In this document: one piece after another, positions 35,958-46,869 of the stretch
Layout: the number at the start of each line of letters is the position of its first letter
Position numbering within the stretch: position 1 is the stretch's first letter
NCBI GenBank assembly: GCA_001972305.1
Contig: BDDD01000713.1
Coordinates: forward strand, 310,001 to 374,000
DNA length: 64,000 nt
Reading direction: 5' to 3'
From: Cephalotus follicularis
Taxonomy: Eukaryota; Streptophyta; Magnoliopsida; Oxalidales; Cephalotaceae
Position numbers and translations under genes: made by a program
Notes under the pieces: generated by a model
What the model saw: the letters and a program-made list of their open reading frames with translations, nothing else
Told to the model about the DNA's origin: nothing
Database searches by the model: none

Positions 35958-37735
35958 TGTAATAACCGCAAATTCAATCCGTATACATTGTGATATTGAT
36001 TAATAAAATGTACACTTACTTGAATTTAATGTCCAATTATGTTAATTTCTGTGATTGGTAAATGCTTGGGATGAATGGATGCACATTTGGTGAAGTATCA
36101 AAATTAGGAAACCCTAAACCAGCTCAAACAACCGACTGTCACAGGGCAACAGTCGACTGCCCAGTGAAGACAGTCGACTGGATTGGTCCAGGGCAGACTC
36201 CTGGCATGTGAAGAGACAAGAATGATAGGTGTGTTAGGTGGCACATGCGTGTCACCACCTGCCATAACATGCAAAAAGGAGATGCTTGCATGTTCTCTGC
36301 AGACCTACAACCTACAAACTGAAAAAATAATGAGAGAAAGGTGAAGAGAGGGATGCATGTGATAGAAAGAAAGAGAGAAAGATGAGTGCATGTGACTTAG
36401 AAAAGGAATCTGACGAATTCAAAGTCTTTTGACCTTATATCAGCTGTTGAATGGTGAAATGAGTGTTAGAAAACACTGAGTGAAGTGAGAGTTGCTAAGG
36501 ATTATTGGAGCTTGCATTGAGGAATTGTAGAGAGCTCAAAGAAGGACTTGGAAGATTTGGACTCTTGGTAAGTCTCTAAATTCGAACTCACTGTTAATGT
36601 GATGATAGTGTGACTAGGAAGATGTTTAATACCTCCTGATAACATGGTTAAAGATTAGCATCTTCTAGATTTGAAATGGAAATTGATAATGGATCAAGTG
36701 GAAATGGTGACTATAACCTCTAGAATGAATTGTAGTTGTTATTAATGTTAGGATATATGCTTACTGGTTTCCTGAAGGATATATATCTTCTGTCAACACA
36801 TTAAGATCAAGGAATCCGAAATTGGATGATACTTGACATAGAATCCAAAGGGAATTAAAAAGGGAAGTTAAGACTTGATGGACTAGTGATTAACCACTGT
36901 TAGAATTACTGAAACCTACTGATACTGATACATGTGTTCATAAACATGCATGCATAGATTGATCCTACTGGAATTAAAGAAGTGATTGGTGAAAGAGGCT
37001 TGGAAACTCAAAGAGAAAGATCACTCCAATTGATCTTGGGATAAGCTTTTGAGGTAGGGGTAATGATATGTGTTTGAAGATGTAGTATGCATATCATGTA
37101 TGAGTAAATTTCTGTATGATTGTATGCTGCTGCTAGATTGAATTGATTAGTGTAGTGAATGCCTTGTTGCTGCCTGGGAATTCTGGGTAGAGCAGTCGAC
37201 TGTTCTTCATGACAGTCGACTACTCAACCCAAACCAGTCGACTGTTCGTGAGAACAGTCGACTACTCACCAAGACAGCCGACTGTTCTTGAGATCAGTCG
37301 ACTGCCCTGGACTGGATTGTTGAGATTGATTCTGTTTCAATCTCAAACTGAATATAATTGCTTGGTCTTCCTAAAGGATGATCCTACTAGATAAATCATG
37401 ACCTTAGGTGATTACATGACTGAAATTAAACGCTTACGTACCCTTGTGAGTGTTGTCCAAGAAAAACTATGGTTACTAATAACCTTGAATGGATTGTAAT
37501 GTTACCGTATCCCTTGTTACTGCTGTTGTATATGCTACTGTTGTACTTAGTATATACTGAATTGAGTGTACATAACACTACTGTTTCACATAATTACTGT
37601 AATTGAACCTACTAGTGCTATAAGCACAATCACCGGTTTTAAATCTACGTTTCAAAATGAAACTTATTGTTACTGTTATACCTACTGTTTTGTTCCCTAA
37701 CCAGGAACCACTACTGAATTAAAGAAAATATAGAG
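35958..37735 (+). repeat. A/B-like Tekay LTR fragment nested in H-family LTR
   Basis: Begins TGTAATAACCGCAAATTCAA, the element-orientation start of LTR A and B, and follows LTR A through GTCGAC clusters at 36130-36183 and 37193-37308, then stops near 37735 where H-family sequence resumes (CCCATAGGTGGGAAATAT). Its distal end is missing, probably with some host LTR sequence. It lies in the opposite direction to LTR A. Confidence 0.7.
37193..37308. repeat. GTCGAC-type motif cluster in A-like fragment
   Basis: Six units (CAGTCGACTG, CAGTCGACTA, CAGTCGACTG, CAGTCGACTA, CAGCCGACTG, CAGTCGACTG) spaced 14-20 bases, about 1235-1350 from the LTR start. The proximal cluster is at 36130-36183. Confidence 0.9.
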
Positions 37736-38377
37736 CTAGTAGGCCCATAGGTGGGAAATATCTCTGTATATCCTTATTTCAAAAATATTGTTCATTCCAA
37801 AACAGTTTAAAAGAAAATATAGACATATCCTCTAAACATTTTCTGAACATACCATAATCTTTAACATACTCCCTAATGTGAATGCCATGTTCGTTCTCAA
37901 AATCAGTATACTTTCATAGTCAGAAATCAACTCATTTATTTCCAAAATAAAGAGACTATTGCATAACATTTCGTAACATTTCAGAAACGAATTATAAAGC
38001 CAAGAACGAAGAATTCGTACCAAAACAAAATCTGAAATTATTTCAAATAAGATCAGGAAGATAACCAAGAAAGGACATTTGTACATCATTCATAAAGTAA
38101 AACTATCTTTTTACTATAATAAAACCAATAGGAGGGTATCAAGGAACAAAACATCCGTACCTTAAGCGATCACAGAAATAACTTTACGAATTGATCAACA
38201 ATTTCTAATTGTCCCTCGTAGCACAAAAATCTAAAAGATGCAATATCATTCATATAAGGATTAAAAAACCACTTCAGAACATCAAACAGCAATTTAACAG
38301 TGTTTAAACATACTCCAAATCATTAGAAGAACAAACGGTAACAAAACTTGGAACCAGAAATCTACTGGACAAAACCA

Positions 38378-38565
38378 GCCGACTGTTACTAAATCCAGTC
38401 GACTATTCAAAGGGTGGCAGTCGACTGTGTCACATGGCCAGCCAACTACACAAACAACACAGCATCCAGTCGACTGGTGCAGGGGTCCAGTCGACTGTGC
38501 AAGGCAACCAGCCGACTGTTTCTTAAGACAGCCGACTACTCAAAGCGAAACAACCGACTGTTCTA
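38378..38565. repeat. GTCGAC-type motif cluster, inverted H LTR
   Basis: About nine units, including CAGCCGACTG, CAGTCGACTA, CAGTCGACTG and CAACCGACTG. In LTR orientation it lies about 970-1160 from the start, near the position of the cluster in the sister LTR at 27136. Confidence 0.85.
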
Positions 38566-39535
38566 CTCGACAGAACAGCAAAGAATCTAACAAACCTATG
38601 CCAATTTTCTGTCAAAACTTGTTTATCACATTACCAGAGGATGCTAAACATTTACATAGGACTTATGTGACACAACAAATGCATATGAACACAAAGAAAT
38701 AGGAAATTCATGCCATCGGTGATCATACTTCATGGAGACAAATTCAATTTCATTGCATACATGCCTATATGATCACTTTTCTGTCAATTATCATTAACCT
38801 TTATCAAAACCAGTATGTAACATCTACTTAATGCATGTTGACAGGTTCAGAAGCCATGATAGAACTTAGAGTTGCAGAAATCAAAACCAAAACACACTAG
38901 CAACCTATATGCAATAGAATTAGAATGATATTAACACCAAAACTAATTACTAAACCATAAGACAAAGGAAAGCAAACCTGATATGATGAACAATGAAGGA
39001 CACAACAACTTCTAAACTTGCAGGTTTGGCTCTTATGCAAGAGAGGTGGTGATGGCACAAAAATAAAGAGCAAAGGCATACATAAACAAAATAGGAGTGA
39101 CCAAAATCTATTTAGATAAGGAAAAGAGTCCAAAATCTAATAGAATTGGGAAAGAGGCACTAAAATTTGGGATTGTGGGAGAGAAAGAAGGAAGAAATCG
39201 GTGATAGAGAGAAAGAGGTGAGAAGCATACAGGAGAGGGAGAGGGAAATAAGGAAAACAAAACAAAATAAACTTTTAACTAAAATAAAAGGATTTTGTTT
39301 TCTAATTAAAACAATTTTGCCATGTTACTAATATAAAAACTGATTTAAAATTTATTTAAAATACCAAACAATTAATTTTACTTTTCCCCTAATCCTTATT
39401 CCAACAATTATCAAAAGCCCACAAAACATATCATATAGTCCAAAACATAAGAGCACATAAATCAAAAATAGGCCAACATATAGCAAAACAATTAAAAAGT
39501 CCGAGAATATGCACATGAATAAGCGGGGTATTACA

Positions 39536-40110
39536 CGCGGTCTACGACTGCTAGGTTCAATCTCTCTCGTCAGCTTTTCTAGACAAAGATGGTTGAGGGA
39601 ACTTCGGTTCATGAGCATGGACTAAAGTTGATAGATCTCATTGTGCAGCTGGCTCAATTAGATTTGAATATGGATAACGATTTCTACATAGATCTAGTTC
39701 TGTCATCCCTCCCTCGATTGTTCTCGTAGTTTGTATCGAACTTCCATATGAATAAGGTGGATTGCTCATTACCTAAGCTAGTGGCTATGCTCACAACTGC
39801 GGAGGTAGATCTTGACATGGGTAAGTCAAAATCTATAGTGATGTTTCTTCCTTCTTCTTCAAAGACTGGCCATAAACGGGTGGATCTAAAATGAAAGGCA
39901 AGGCCAAGAAGAAGAAGAACATAAAGATAGAAAAGCCACTTGGAGTGGTTGGGGGAACTATCAAGGAAAAGCTCAAACAGCTTGCGGAGGAAAAGGCTCG
40001 CTTCTTCTGTGGGAAGCCAGACCATTGGAAAAAGGACTGCAAGGAGTTCCTAACTTCCACTGCTGGTGCCTCTGGTTCAGGTACCAATGTGATTGAGCTT
40101 CATGTAGCTT
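39536..40110 (+). pseudogene. gag relic of element D, C-terminal part with zinc knuckle
   Basis: Resumes the copia gag after the inserted LTR, through the DLVLSSLPRLF-like segment around 39690, to a basic stretch and a zinc-knuckle motif (CGKPDHWKKDCKEFL) near 40008-40050. The knuckle would contact RNA. Broken. Confidence 0.8.
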
Positions 40111-40532
40111 AAAATATTAGTTATGCTTGGGTGTTGGACACTGGTTGTGGTACTAATATTTACAATTCTTTGCAGGGTCTAAGGAACGCAAGACATGTTA
40201 GAGTTGAAGAAGCTGTGGACCTGCGACTGGGTGATGGATCGAGGATCATCACTGGAGTTGTAGGTCTTTATGATTTACATTTGCCAAGTGGTTTTGTAAT
40301 CAGTTTAAATCCTTGTTATTTTGTTGAGAACTTGATTCGGAACATTATTATTATTTCGTACCTTTATAAATTGGGCTTGGAGCTTAATTTTAATGTTAAT
40401 AGTTGTTCTCTTTTGTCTAGTGACAAAGAATTTATATGTGCTGGACGCATTGATGATGAGATTTATATTTTAAATACTGATCACAATATAGCATTGTCAA
40501 TTGAACAAGGAACTAAAAGAAAAAGAGAGAAT
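40111..40532 (+). pseudogene. Protease and start of pol, element D
   Basis: Begins with the copia aspartic protease signature (AWVLDTGCGTNIY), then the usual following segment with LPSGFVISLNPCYFV and the end of the protease-to-integrase linker. Stops where the LTR of element E begins at 40533. No integrase or reverse transcriptase of D is present on the other side of E. Confidence 0.85.
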
Positions 40533-41153
40533 TGTCACACCCCTGTTTTATTTAACACATGGTTAATCATTAATCCAGTATTCCCCAATAATTGAAAATT
40601 TAAAATTGTACAAAAGCATTAATATAATACTGGATTATTTAATGTAGCATACACATGTAGCCCATACTGCATGCTTAAGCTTTATACAGTACACAGTCAT
40701 ATAATACGTATTAAAGATGTAAATATAAAAAAAGGGGTGCAAATTAAACATTTTACAAATAACAACCTTAAAACAAAACCTTCGCCGCGAAACTTCAGCA
40801 ACAAGTCTCCACTTTCCTTCGTTAATCTGCAATTGTAGGTATTAGCCCTTGTCCTCACTCGACTAAGTAGGAATTATGCATGAAGATGAATATATAAATA
40901 TAATCATGCATGAAAGTTTATATTTTAAAACTATATATATATATATATATACACCAATATATATAAGCAACCAGGCCAAGTGGCTACAAACATTCAGGCA
41001 TCAAGAATACCACAAAGGTACAATCAATCAGTCCAGTTGTCCGAAGACCAATAGTGGGTGTCGTCGGTCACTCCCTCCTAGCCCCAATGATGCACCACCT
41101 AACTACCACCATACACTCTGATGATGATAGAAAAGGTAAACAATATTGTCGAC

Positions 41154-43607
41154 TATAACGCCCCGTAGCTGTTTTGGAGCTTAAGAGAAAAACTTTTTCT
41201 ATGGTGTATAATTTTTTTTATGGGCTTTGGACTTAATTTGAGAAAGAGGAAAAGGTTAAGTGTTGTTTGTGTTATAAGCCCAAGTGTAAAGCATGCTTAG
41301 TAATAGTTAAAGGACTTAAGTGCAAAGCTTGTTGAGGAAGCTTCCAAATCCCAAGACAAAAGACGGCTTAAGTTGGGATTAGTGTGGAGACTTTTTGAGT
41401 TGTAGCCACCCTTATTCTAGCTTCAGCAGAGAGTTTTAGAGAGAGAGAGAGTTCTAGTTTTCTTCTTCTTAGTTCGTGCGCCTGGACCAGTAGCAGTTGA
41501 AGCTTCCAAGTGCAATAGTGGAAGAAGCAGACAAGGTAAAGGAAAGAAGCAGTCAACCAGAGAAAGAGCGTAGTAGAAGAGAAGGGACGTTAACGTCCCA
41601 GGAAGTAGCAAGAACTGTGAGTGGGATATCATTTCTATGTTTCTATTTGTTTTATGATGTTCTTGATAACTCTTACAGTTTCTAATCCCTAGTACAGTGA
41701 GAGCTTTCTAACAGGAATTTGTTTCCCTAGTGTCTTTGTATGTTTCCTTTGACAAAAGAGAGAGAAAGAGAGTTTCTCGAGCACTAGAGCTCAAGTTCTT
41801 CAAGTGAATTAGTCATTTTCCAGTAAGGTAATGCGTGCGTGCTCAACCACACTCCTCAGCCTACTATTGTCTATGATGGGAAGTTGAGTGAGTCTGCCCC
41901 CGGGTTCCATACCTAGATCTCCTTTACGCTATTGTCTATGATGGTGTTTAGGGTTTGAGTACAGCAGAGCTAAGTTGCTAAAATAGAGATTAGAGCCTTT
42001 CAGTAAGTCTTCTAGAGGAGGACCTTGTCCTCGGCAGTGATGCCATCAGCCCAGATAAGTAAGTAAAGCAAAGAATAGCAAGAACAGAAGGGAACCATGG
42101 GTTCTCGGCAGTTACTGCCAAGCAGGCTTCGGCCTAGATCAGCTCAGCGCCACTATAAGTTGGCAACTATATTATGTAACCAGTAGGCTTCGGCCTAGAT
42201 CAGCATAGCAAAGAAAAGTCAGTTCCTAGCTTAGTTGTTCTCCTCGGGTGTTTCGCCGGGAAGGACCCAAGTTCTTTATCAGATACCTTTTTTTTAATGA
42301 GTTGTACTCTTAAGTTTATTTCAGCTTTTATGAACGTTCTAGAACCAGCTAAGCAGAGAAAAGAGTAAGCTTTTTTCAAGTACTTTGAGCGTTTCTTTTT
42401 TTTTTTTTTTGTATGCCATGAGATATACTTATTTACAGTCTTTTCCCCAGTTGGGATAGCTTTTCATGCTCATGGTAAGCTTTCTTTCAGCACATTCATT
42501 TATAAGAATGTACCAGAGGATGTTTCGTCCTCATTCACTTAGTCAGTTGGACTATTCCCTTCACAGACTGTTTTATAGACCATCCAGCCGGAGGAGACTC
42601 TCCAACCCAGTAGTAGATAGCTAGCAAGGTAGTTTTTGAGCTCAGCATCGTGGAACATCAGCTCAGGCATTTAGCATTGCATAGCATGAGGCATTCATTG
42701 GGTTCTGTTACCCTTTGTTTGTAATAGAGTAGCTAAGAGTTTACCTTTTGTTCAGACATTACGCTTTGTTTTTCTTTTGCCTGCCAGAAGAGGAAGTGTA
42801 TGTATGCCAGAGGACAAATTTGTAATCGTTTTATACTTTCCAGTTATGTTTTGGATGTCTTGAGTTGACAGATGTGTTTACCATGTGTTTTTATGAAGTT
42901 TTCATGTTTTGAGTTTTGTGATCCCAAGCCTGTCAGGGGAGCTAGAGAGTCCCCGGGCTAGTATACCGGAGACGAGCTTAGCGGGGGAGAATAGTTTTTG
43001 GTTAAGGTGTTTGCCTTAAGTTTTTGGAGTGTTACCCGTGGAGGCAGAGTGTCCCCGGGTAAGGTTGTCTTTTAAGTATGACCCCGACAAGGAGTCCTCG
43101 GGTAGAAGCCAGAAGAGGCTGGTTAGAAGAAGGCCCGGGACGGGCATAAGTTTGATGGATAGTGTTTAAGTTAACTTGTGCATTTTGGTGTTAGCGTTGT
43201 TGTGTTGAGCAAGGGTGCCGGGGGACAAGGCATGTCCCCAGGGGAGCTTAAGTGGGCTCGTGAGTGGCACGTGGGTGCTCTCCTCGGGCATGCTTTTGCG
43301 CTATAAGTTAAGTGACCATGTGAGGAGCACGTGGAGCATTAGTTATGCGGACCGTTTTGGAGTTTAAGTTAAGTGAAGCTTTGGGCATAAGTGATACGGC
43401 GCGTTTGGAGCTTTGGTTAGACAGTAGTGCTGGGCACAAGCATGAGAGGTATTGGATCCTCTGCCCTGGATGTCCTGTTAGCTGCGCGCCCAGCCCAGCT
43501 CAGGATTTCTCCTCAGGCAGTTACAGTTTAAGAGGGTTATTGGCAAGAGGAGCGTCATCCCCGGCAGGGCACGTGTGCCATAGAGTTAGCAGGAACGGGT
43601 CCTGACA
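41154..43607 (+). repeat. Solo LTR of family F (2454 bp)
   Basis: Ends TATAACGCCCCG and GGGTCCTGACA, flanked by TCGAC (41149-41153) and CCGAC (43608-43612). The uninterrupted LTR of E reads across the site with one CCGAC, so the insertion and its duplication are clear. GC-rich, with many CCCGGG-like stretches. A second copy, inverted, is at 61634-64000. A segment near 41860 and 41925 (CTATTGTCTATGATGG) is repeated. Open frames in it are chance. Confidence 0.9.
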
Positions 43608-43668
43608 CCGACACTTAGCGGGCAATTAACAGTCACGATCTGCATTGCAGATAAGTTTGGTGTATAAG

Positions 43669-45077
43669 TGTTCACTTAAAAAGAATGTTTTAAAATTTAT
43701 AGCCGCAAGTGCACGGATCATGCAGTAACGGGTCGAACGTAGAGAAACGTAAACTAGTTGTAATCTATCCAACCTAGGCGAAGTATACCAAATTTGAAAT
43801 AAACTATCAAAAACTACTCCTAATTATGCAAAGTAAAATAAATAAACAAAACAAGAAATTAAGACTTCAATAATTAAAACGCTAAATTCAAAATACTAAG
43901 AAATAAAGCATGCAATGAATAAAAGTGAAGAGAATATATAATAAAGAAACGGTTTTAGGGTATAGAAACTCACCGTAGATTGTATTGAACAATTCCATTG
44001 AGTTGAACGATCATACCTTGATAAACAACGAGAGCTAGGTCTATACAGAGTGCGGTGGTGATGACAAGACGTATGAGTAGACATGCTAGGTCTATACGAA
44101 GTATGGCAACAGCGGCGGCAAGACGTATGAGTAGACATGCTAGGTCTATACGAAGTGTGTTCGTTGCAACAAATCGTATGAGTAGACTCGGTTGAATTAA
44201 GCACCATTTATTCGCCAACTTTCAGCTTCACCGACAAGATGTTTGTGGATTTTAATCAGACAGACAAAGTGTGTGCGAAGGCAGAAATATTGAAGAACAA
44301 ATCAAATATTCAAGGATTTTTATTGATGGAATTGAAACAATAACAATCTAGGCTTTGTTCTTCCCTAAAACCTTGAAAAGTTTAGCTCCTAAACATTGTA
44401 AAACAAAACTAAATTGATAAAGAGAAATTAGGGTTCTTCAGCCTCTTCACACTTCATTTGGCCGGATATATGTTGCTTATATACTACAAAGCTAATCAAA
44501 AACGGAATAAAAGCAATCCTAGTTACAAAATATGGCAAAAATCTAATCTTTCTATTTCTGCTGTAGAGGAAGACGTCGACTTCTTTTGAAAGGCGTCGAT
44601 GTCTTCTTGTAAAAGTCGCGATTTGCTGAGATGCGAGTGAAAGGCGTCGACTCATATGGATAAAAGACGTCGACTTCTTTTGGTCCAAAAGTTACAGGTT
44701 GAATTTGCACAAAGACGTCGATCCTTATGTTGAAAGACGCCGATCCCTTGTTCATAGCTCTCGAAGGTAAATTGCATTTTCCAGCAAAGACGTCGATCCC
44801 TATCCAAAGACGTCGACTTCTTTGTTGTAAACCCAGAAAAGACATCGATGTGTATTGAAAGGCGTCGACGCTTTTGGTCTGTTTTCTGCAAACTTTGGCA
44901 ATTCTTCAATCTTTACACTTTAAGCTCCAATTTTGCACACTTTTGGATAGTATTCTTGCACTTTGGTCTTTTAGCTCTTGTACCTGAAAATCAATATAAC
45001 ACAACCAAAGTAGTCTATTCCAAGCATAAAAATATCACAAATAACGCATTAAAAACAACACATTTTTATGCTAAACA
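43669..45077. mobile_element. Unclassified 1.4 kb TG..CA insertion (element K)
   Basis: Starts TGTTCACTTAAAAAG and ends TTATGCTAAACA, flanked by ATAAG on both sides (43664-43668 and 45078-45082), an exact five-base duplication, in the LTR of E. The other E LTR is uninterrupted here. It is most likely a solo LTR of an unrecognised family or a small non-autonomous LTR element. There is no internal coding region. It includes CCGCAAGTGCACGGATC near its left end and a GTCGAC cluster (44570-44875). Its direction is not certain. Confidence 0.75.
44570..44875. repeat. GTCGAC-type motif cluster in element K
   Basis: About eleven units, mostly AAAGACGTCGACTTCTTT and AAAGACGTCGATCCCTAT variants, several reading GACGTC and GTCGAC overlapped. 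They are the densest array in the window. The short open frames over it are repeat artefacts. Confidence 0.85.
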
Positions 45078-45679
45078 ATAAGCTCTAGCCAACTCCTGGC
45101 ACCTAGGCCCACCTCTGTAGTCCGTGATACACTACGATCACAAGACCATCAAAAACCATCAATCACAGACAATACAGTACAGTACAGTAATTGCATATAT
45201 AAGGTAATAGAAAAGTAGTTCTCTTTTGAGAAAAAAGTAAAACAGATCAGTGTAATCTCATTTTGAGAAAACAGTAACAGTACAGTAGCAGTAACAGTGG
45301 TTCTCCGTAGAGAAAACAGTAGTTTAAAACAGTTAATTGTGCATATATCACTATTGCTGGAAATCCTTGAAATCCTTTTGAAACAGTAGTATTTATACAA
45401 AATACTTTGATAGATAGCATATATATGTAACAGTGAACAAGATACAATTGCATAACAGGACAATCAGTAGAAATTCAAGGATTAAATAGTACAATCAATA
45501 TCAATTTATGTGAATCAAACAGTAATAATGCACAATTTGTTCAATTTATAGGAGATATTGATCCTTTGAGGCATGAATTCGGTAACCCATTATGATTTCA
45601 TGATTTTCAAGCATAAACAGTAGGATATCGGCCAATTTCAGTACTGTTTTTCTCTTAAAAGCTGACAATTTTCTTTAAC

Positions 45680-45795
45680 AGTCGACTGTCTCTCTTGAAT
45701 AGTTGGCTCTTCTATTGCATAGTCGACTGTTTCTCCTTAACAGTCGACTGTTCCTATTGAGTAGTCGACTATTTATCTTAAGCAGTCCACTGTTT
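45680..45795. repeat. GTCGAC-type motif cluster, LTR E distal
   Basis: About six units (ACAGTCGACTGT, ATAGTTGGCT, ATAGTCGACTGT, ACAGTCGACTGT, GTAGTCGACTAT, GCAGTCCACTGT). The same array occurs in the right LTR at 52610-52730. The proximal cluster of this LTR is at 46568-46650. Confidence 0.9.
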
Positions 45796-45831
45796 TCCTC
45801 AGAATAACGATTCACTGGATAACAAAAAACA

Positions 45832-45905
45832 GAGCATGCATTTTCCACAATTCAATTCACTCCAAACAGAACATGCATTTTCCACAATTCAATTCACTCC
45901 AATAT
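45832..45905. repeat. Tandem duplication, 37-bp period, only in left LTR of E
   Basis: CATGCATTTTCCACAATTC and the following AATTCACTCCAA occur twice here and once at the same place in the right LTR (about 52765-52800), so the duplication arose after E inserted. Confidence 0.9.
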
Positions 45906-46829
45906 CAACACGCAATCATATATAAACTATCTAGACATAATATACATACTATATCTTCAAAATCATGTCATAAAACCTACCTCAATTCGCTATCCCAGAA
46001 TCAATTGATTGATTCTTCTCTTTAGAGTTCCAACTCTCCAACAATTCAATTCAACTTCAAATTCTAGAATTCAATCTATGTTTTCATGTTAACAGTAGAT
46101 ATAGAATGAAATTCAGTATGTATATACCAATTGAATAACTATAACAATAACTGAATTCAAAAACAAAAGCTTACCAATTCCAATTCAAGCTTCTATTTCC
46201 ACTTGAACACCATTTTAGCATGCTCACAGTATAACAGATGGATTTCTCTCCTTCCCATACATTTCTCAGTCTCAATTCAACTCATTCAATCATATGATAT
46301 AAAAGAATCCCGTATTCAACAGCTTGTCTCACTCTCTAACTCAAATTTATGCCATTTTCTCTTCTCTATCTAACTCTACTAACTTTCTCTGTTCTTTTCA
46401 GTTTGCGGGTGTAGGACACTAATCTTCTCTGCAGATAGAATTTAGCACCTCGTGGCATCTAGTTATCAATTGCTTTGCCATGCTCATTTGTCACCTAACA
46501 ACTATCCAAGCCACTCACACATTGCTCTGTTCTAAGCAACACATATCAATCACCTGTCTGAGCTCTCCCAGTCAACTGCTTTTCTAACAGTCGACTGTTT
46601 CCTTCATGAGTCGCCCAATTGACTGTTTTCTCTAACAGTCGACTGTCTCTTTAATTTTCTATAACTTAACTTCCCCTTTTATTCGATTTAGTCCTTAGGC
46701 CATACAATTAAGCCTTCAATAACTACCATTAGCTTAATCAATGAACAATTAAGCATTAATTTCACATCAATGTAGAATTTATTCATCATTTATACAATAT
46801 ACATTAAATTTAAAATTGTGGTTATTACA

Positions 46830-46848
46830 TCCTCCCCTCCTTACAGAA
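46830..46848 (-). other. Polypurine tract of element E
   Basis: The minus strand reads GTAAGGAGGGGAGGA next to the 3' LTR, followed inward by the same ATTTTCTGT..GAATTCGAGGACG-like context as in element A. Confidence 0.85.
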
Positions 46849-46869
46849 AATTCGTCCTCGAATTTAAAT

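Larger units (their letters stand above)
35187..39535 (-). repeat. H-family LTR, inverted, inserted in gag of D
   Basis: Plus-strand ends TGTAACACCCCC and GGGGTATTACA; no internal region, so a solo LTR. It contains the reverse complement of the shared block of the LTR at 27136 (CAAACCTCAGTACGGATAT, 35608-35626). It is enlarged by an A-like LTR fragment (35958-37735). Flanks CACTG and CGCGG are only partly alike, so the target duplication is not convincing. It carries GTCGAC clusters at 38378-38565. Confidence 0.75.
40533..46829 (-). repeat. 3' LTR of element E, split by two insertions
   Basis: Plus-strand ends TGTCACACCCCTG and GTTATTACA. Without the two insertions it is about 2.4 kb. The intervening stretch 43613-43668 and everything from 45083 on match the uninterrupted right LTR. 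It holds GTCGAC clusters at 45680-45795 and 46568-46650. Confidence 0.85.

Noticed and set aside
40131-40595. 154-residue frame as a host gene
   Set aside because: It is the copia protease segment of element D running a short way into the LTR of E.
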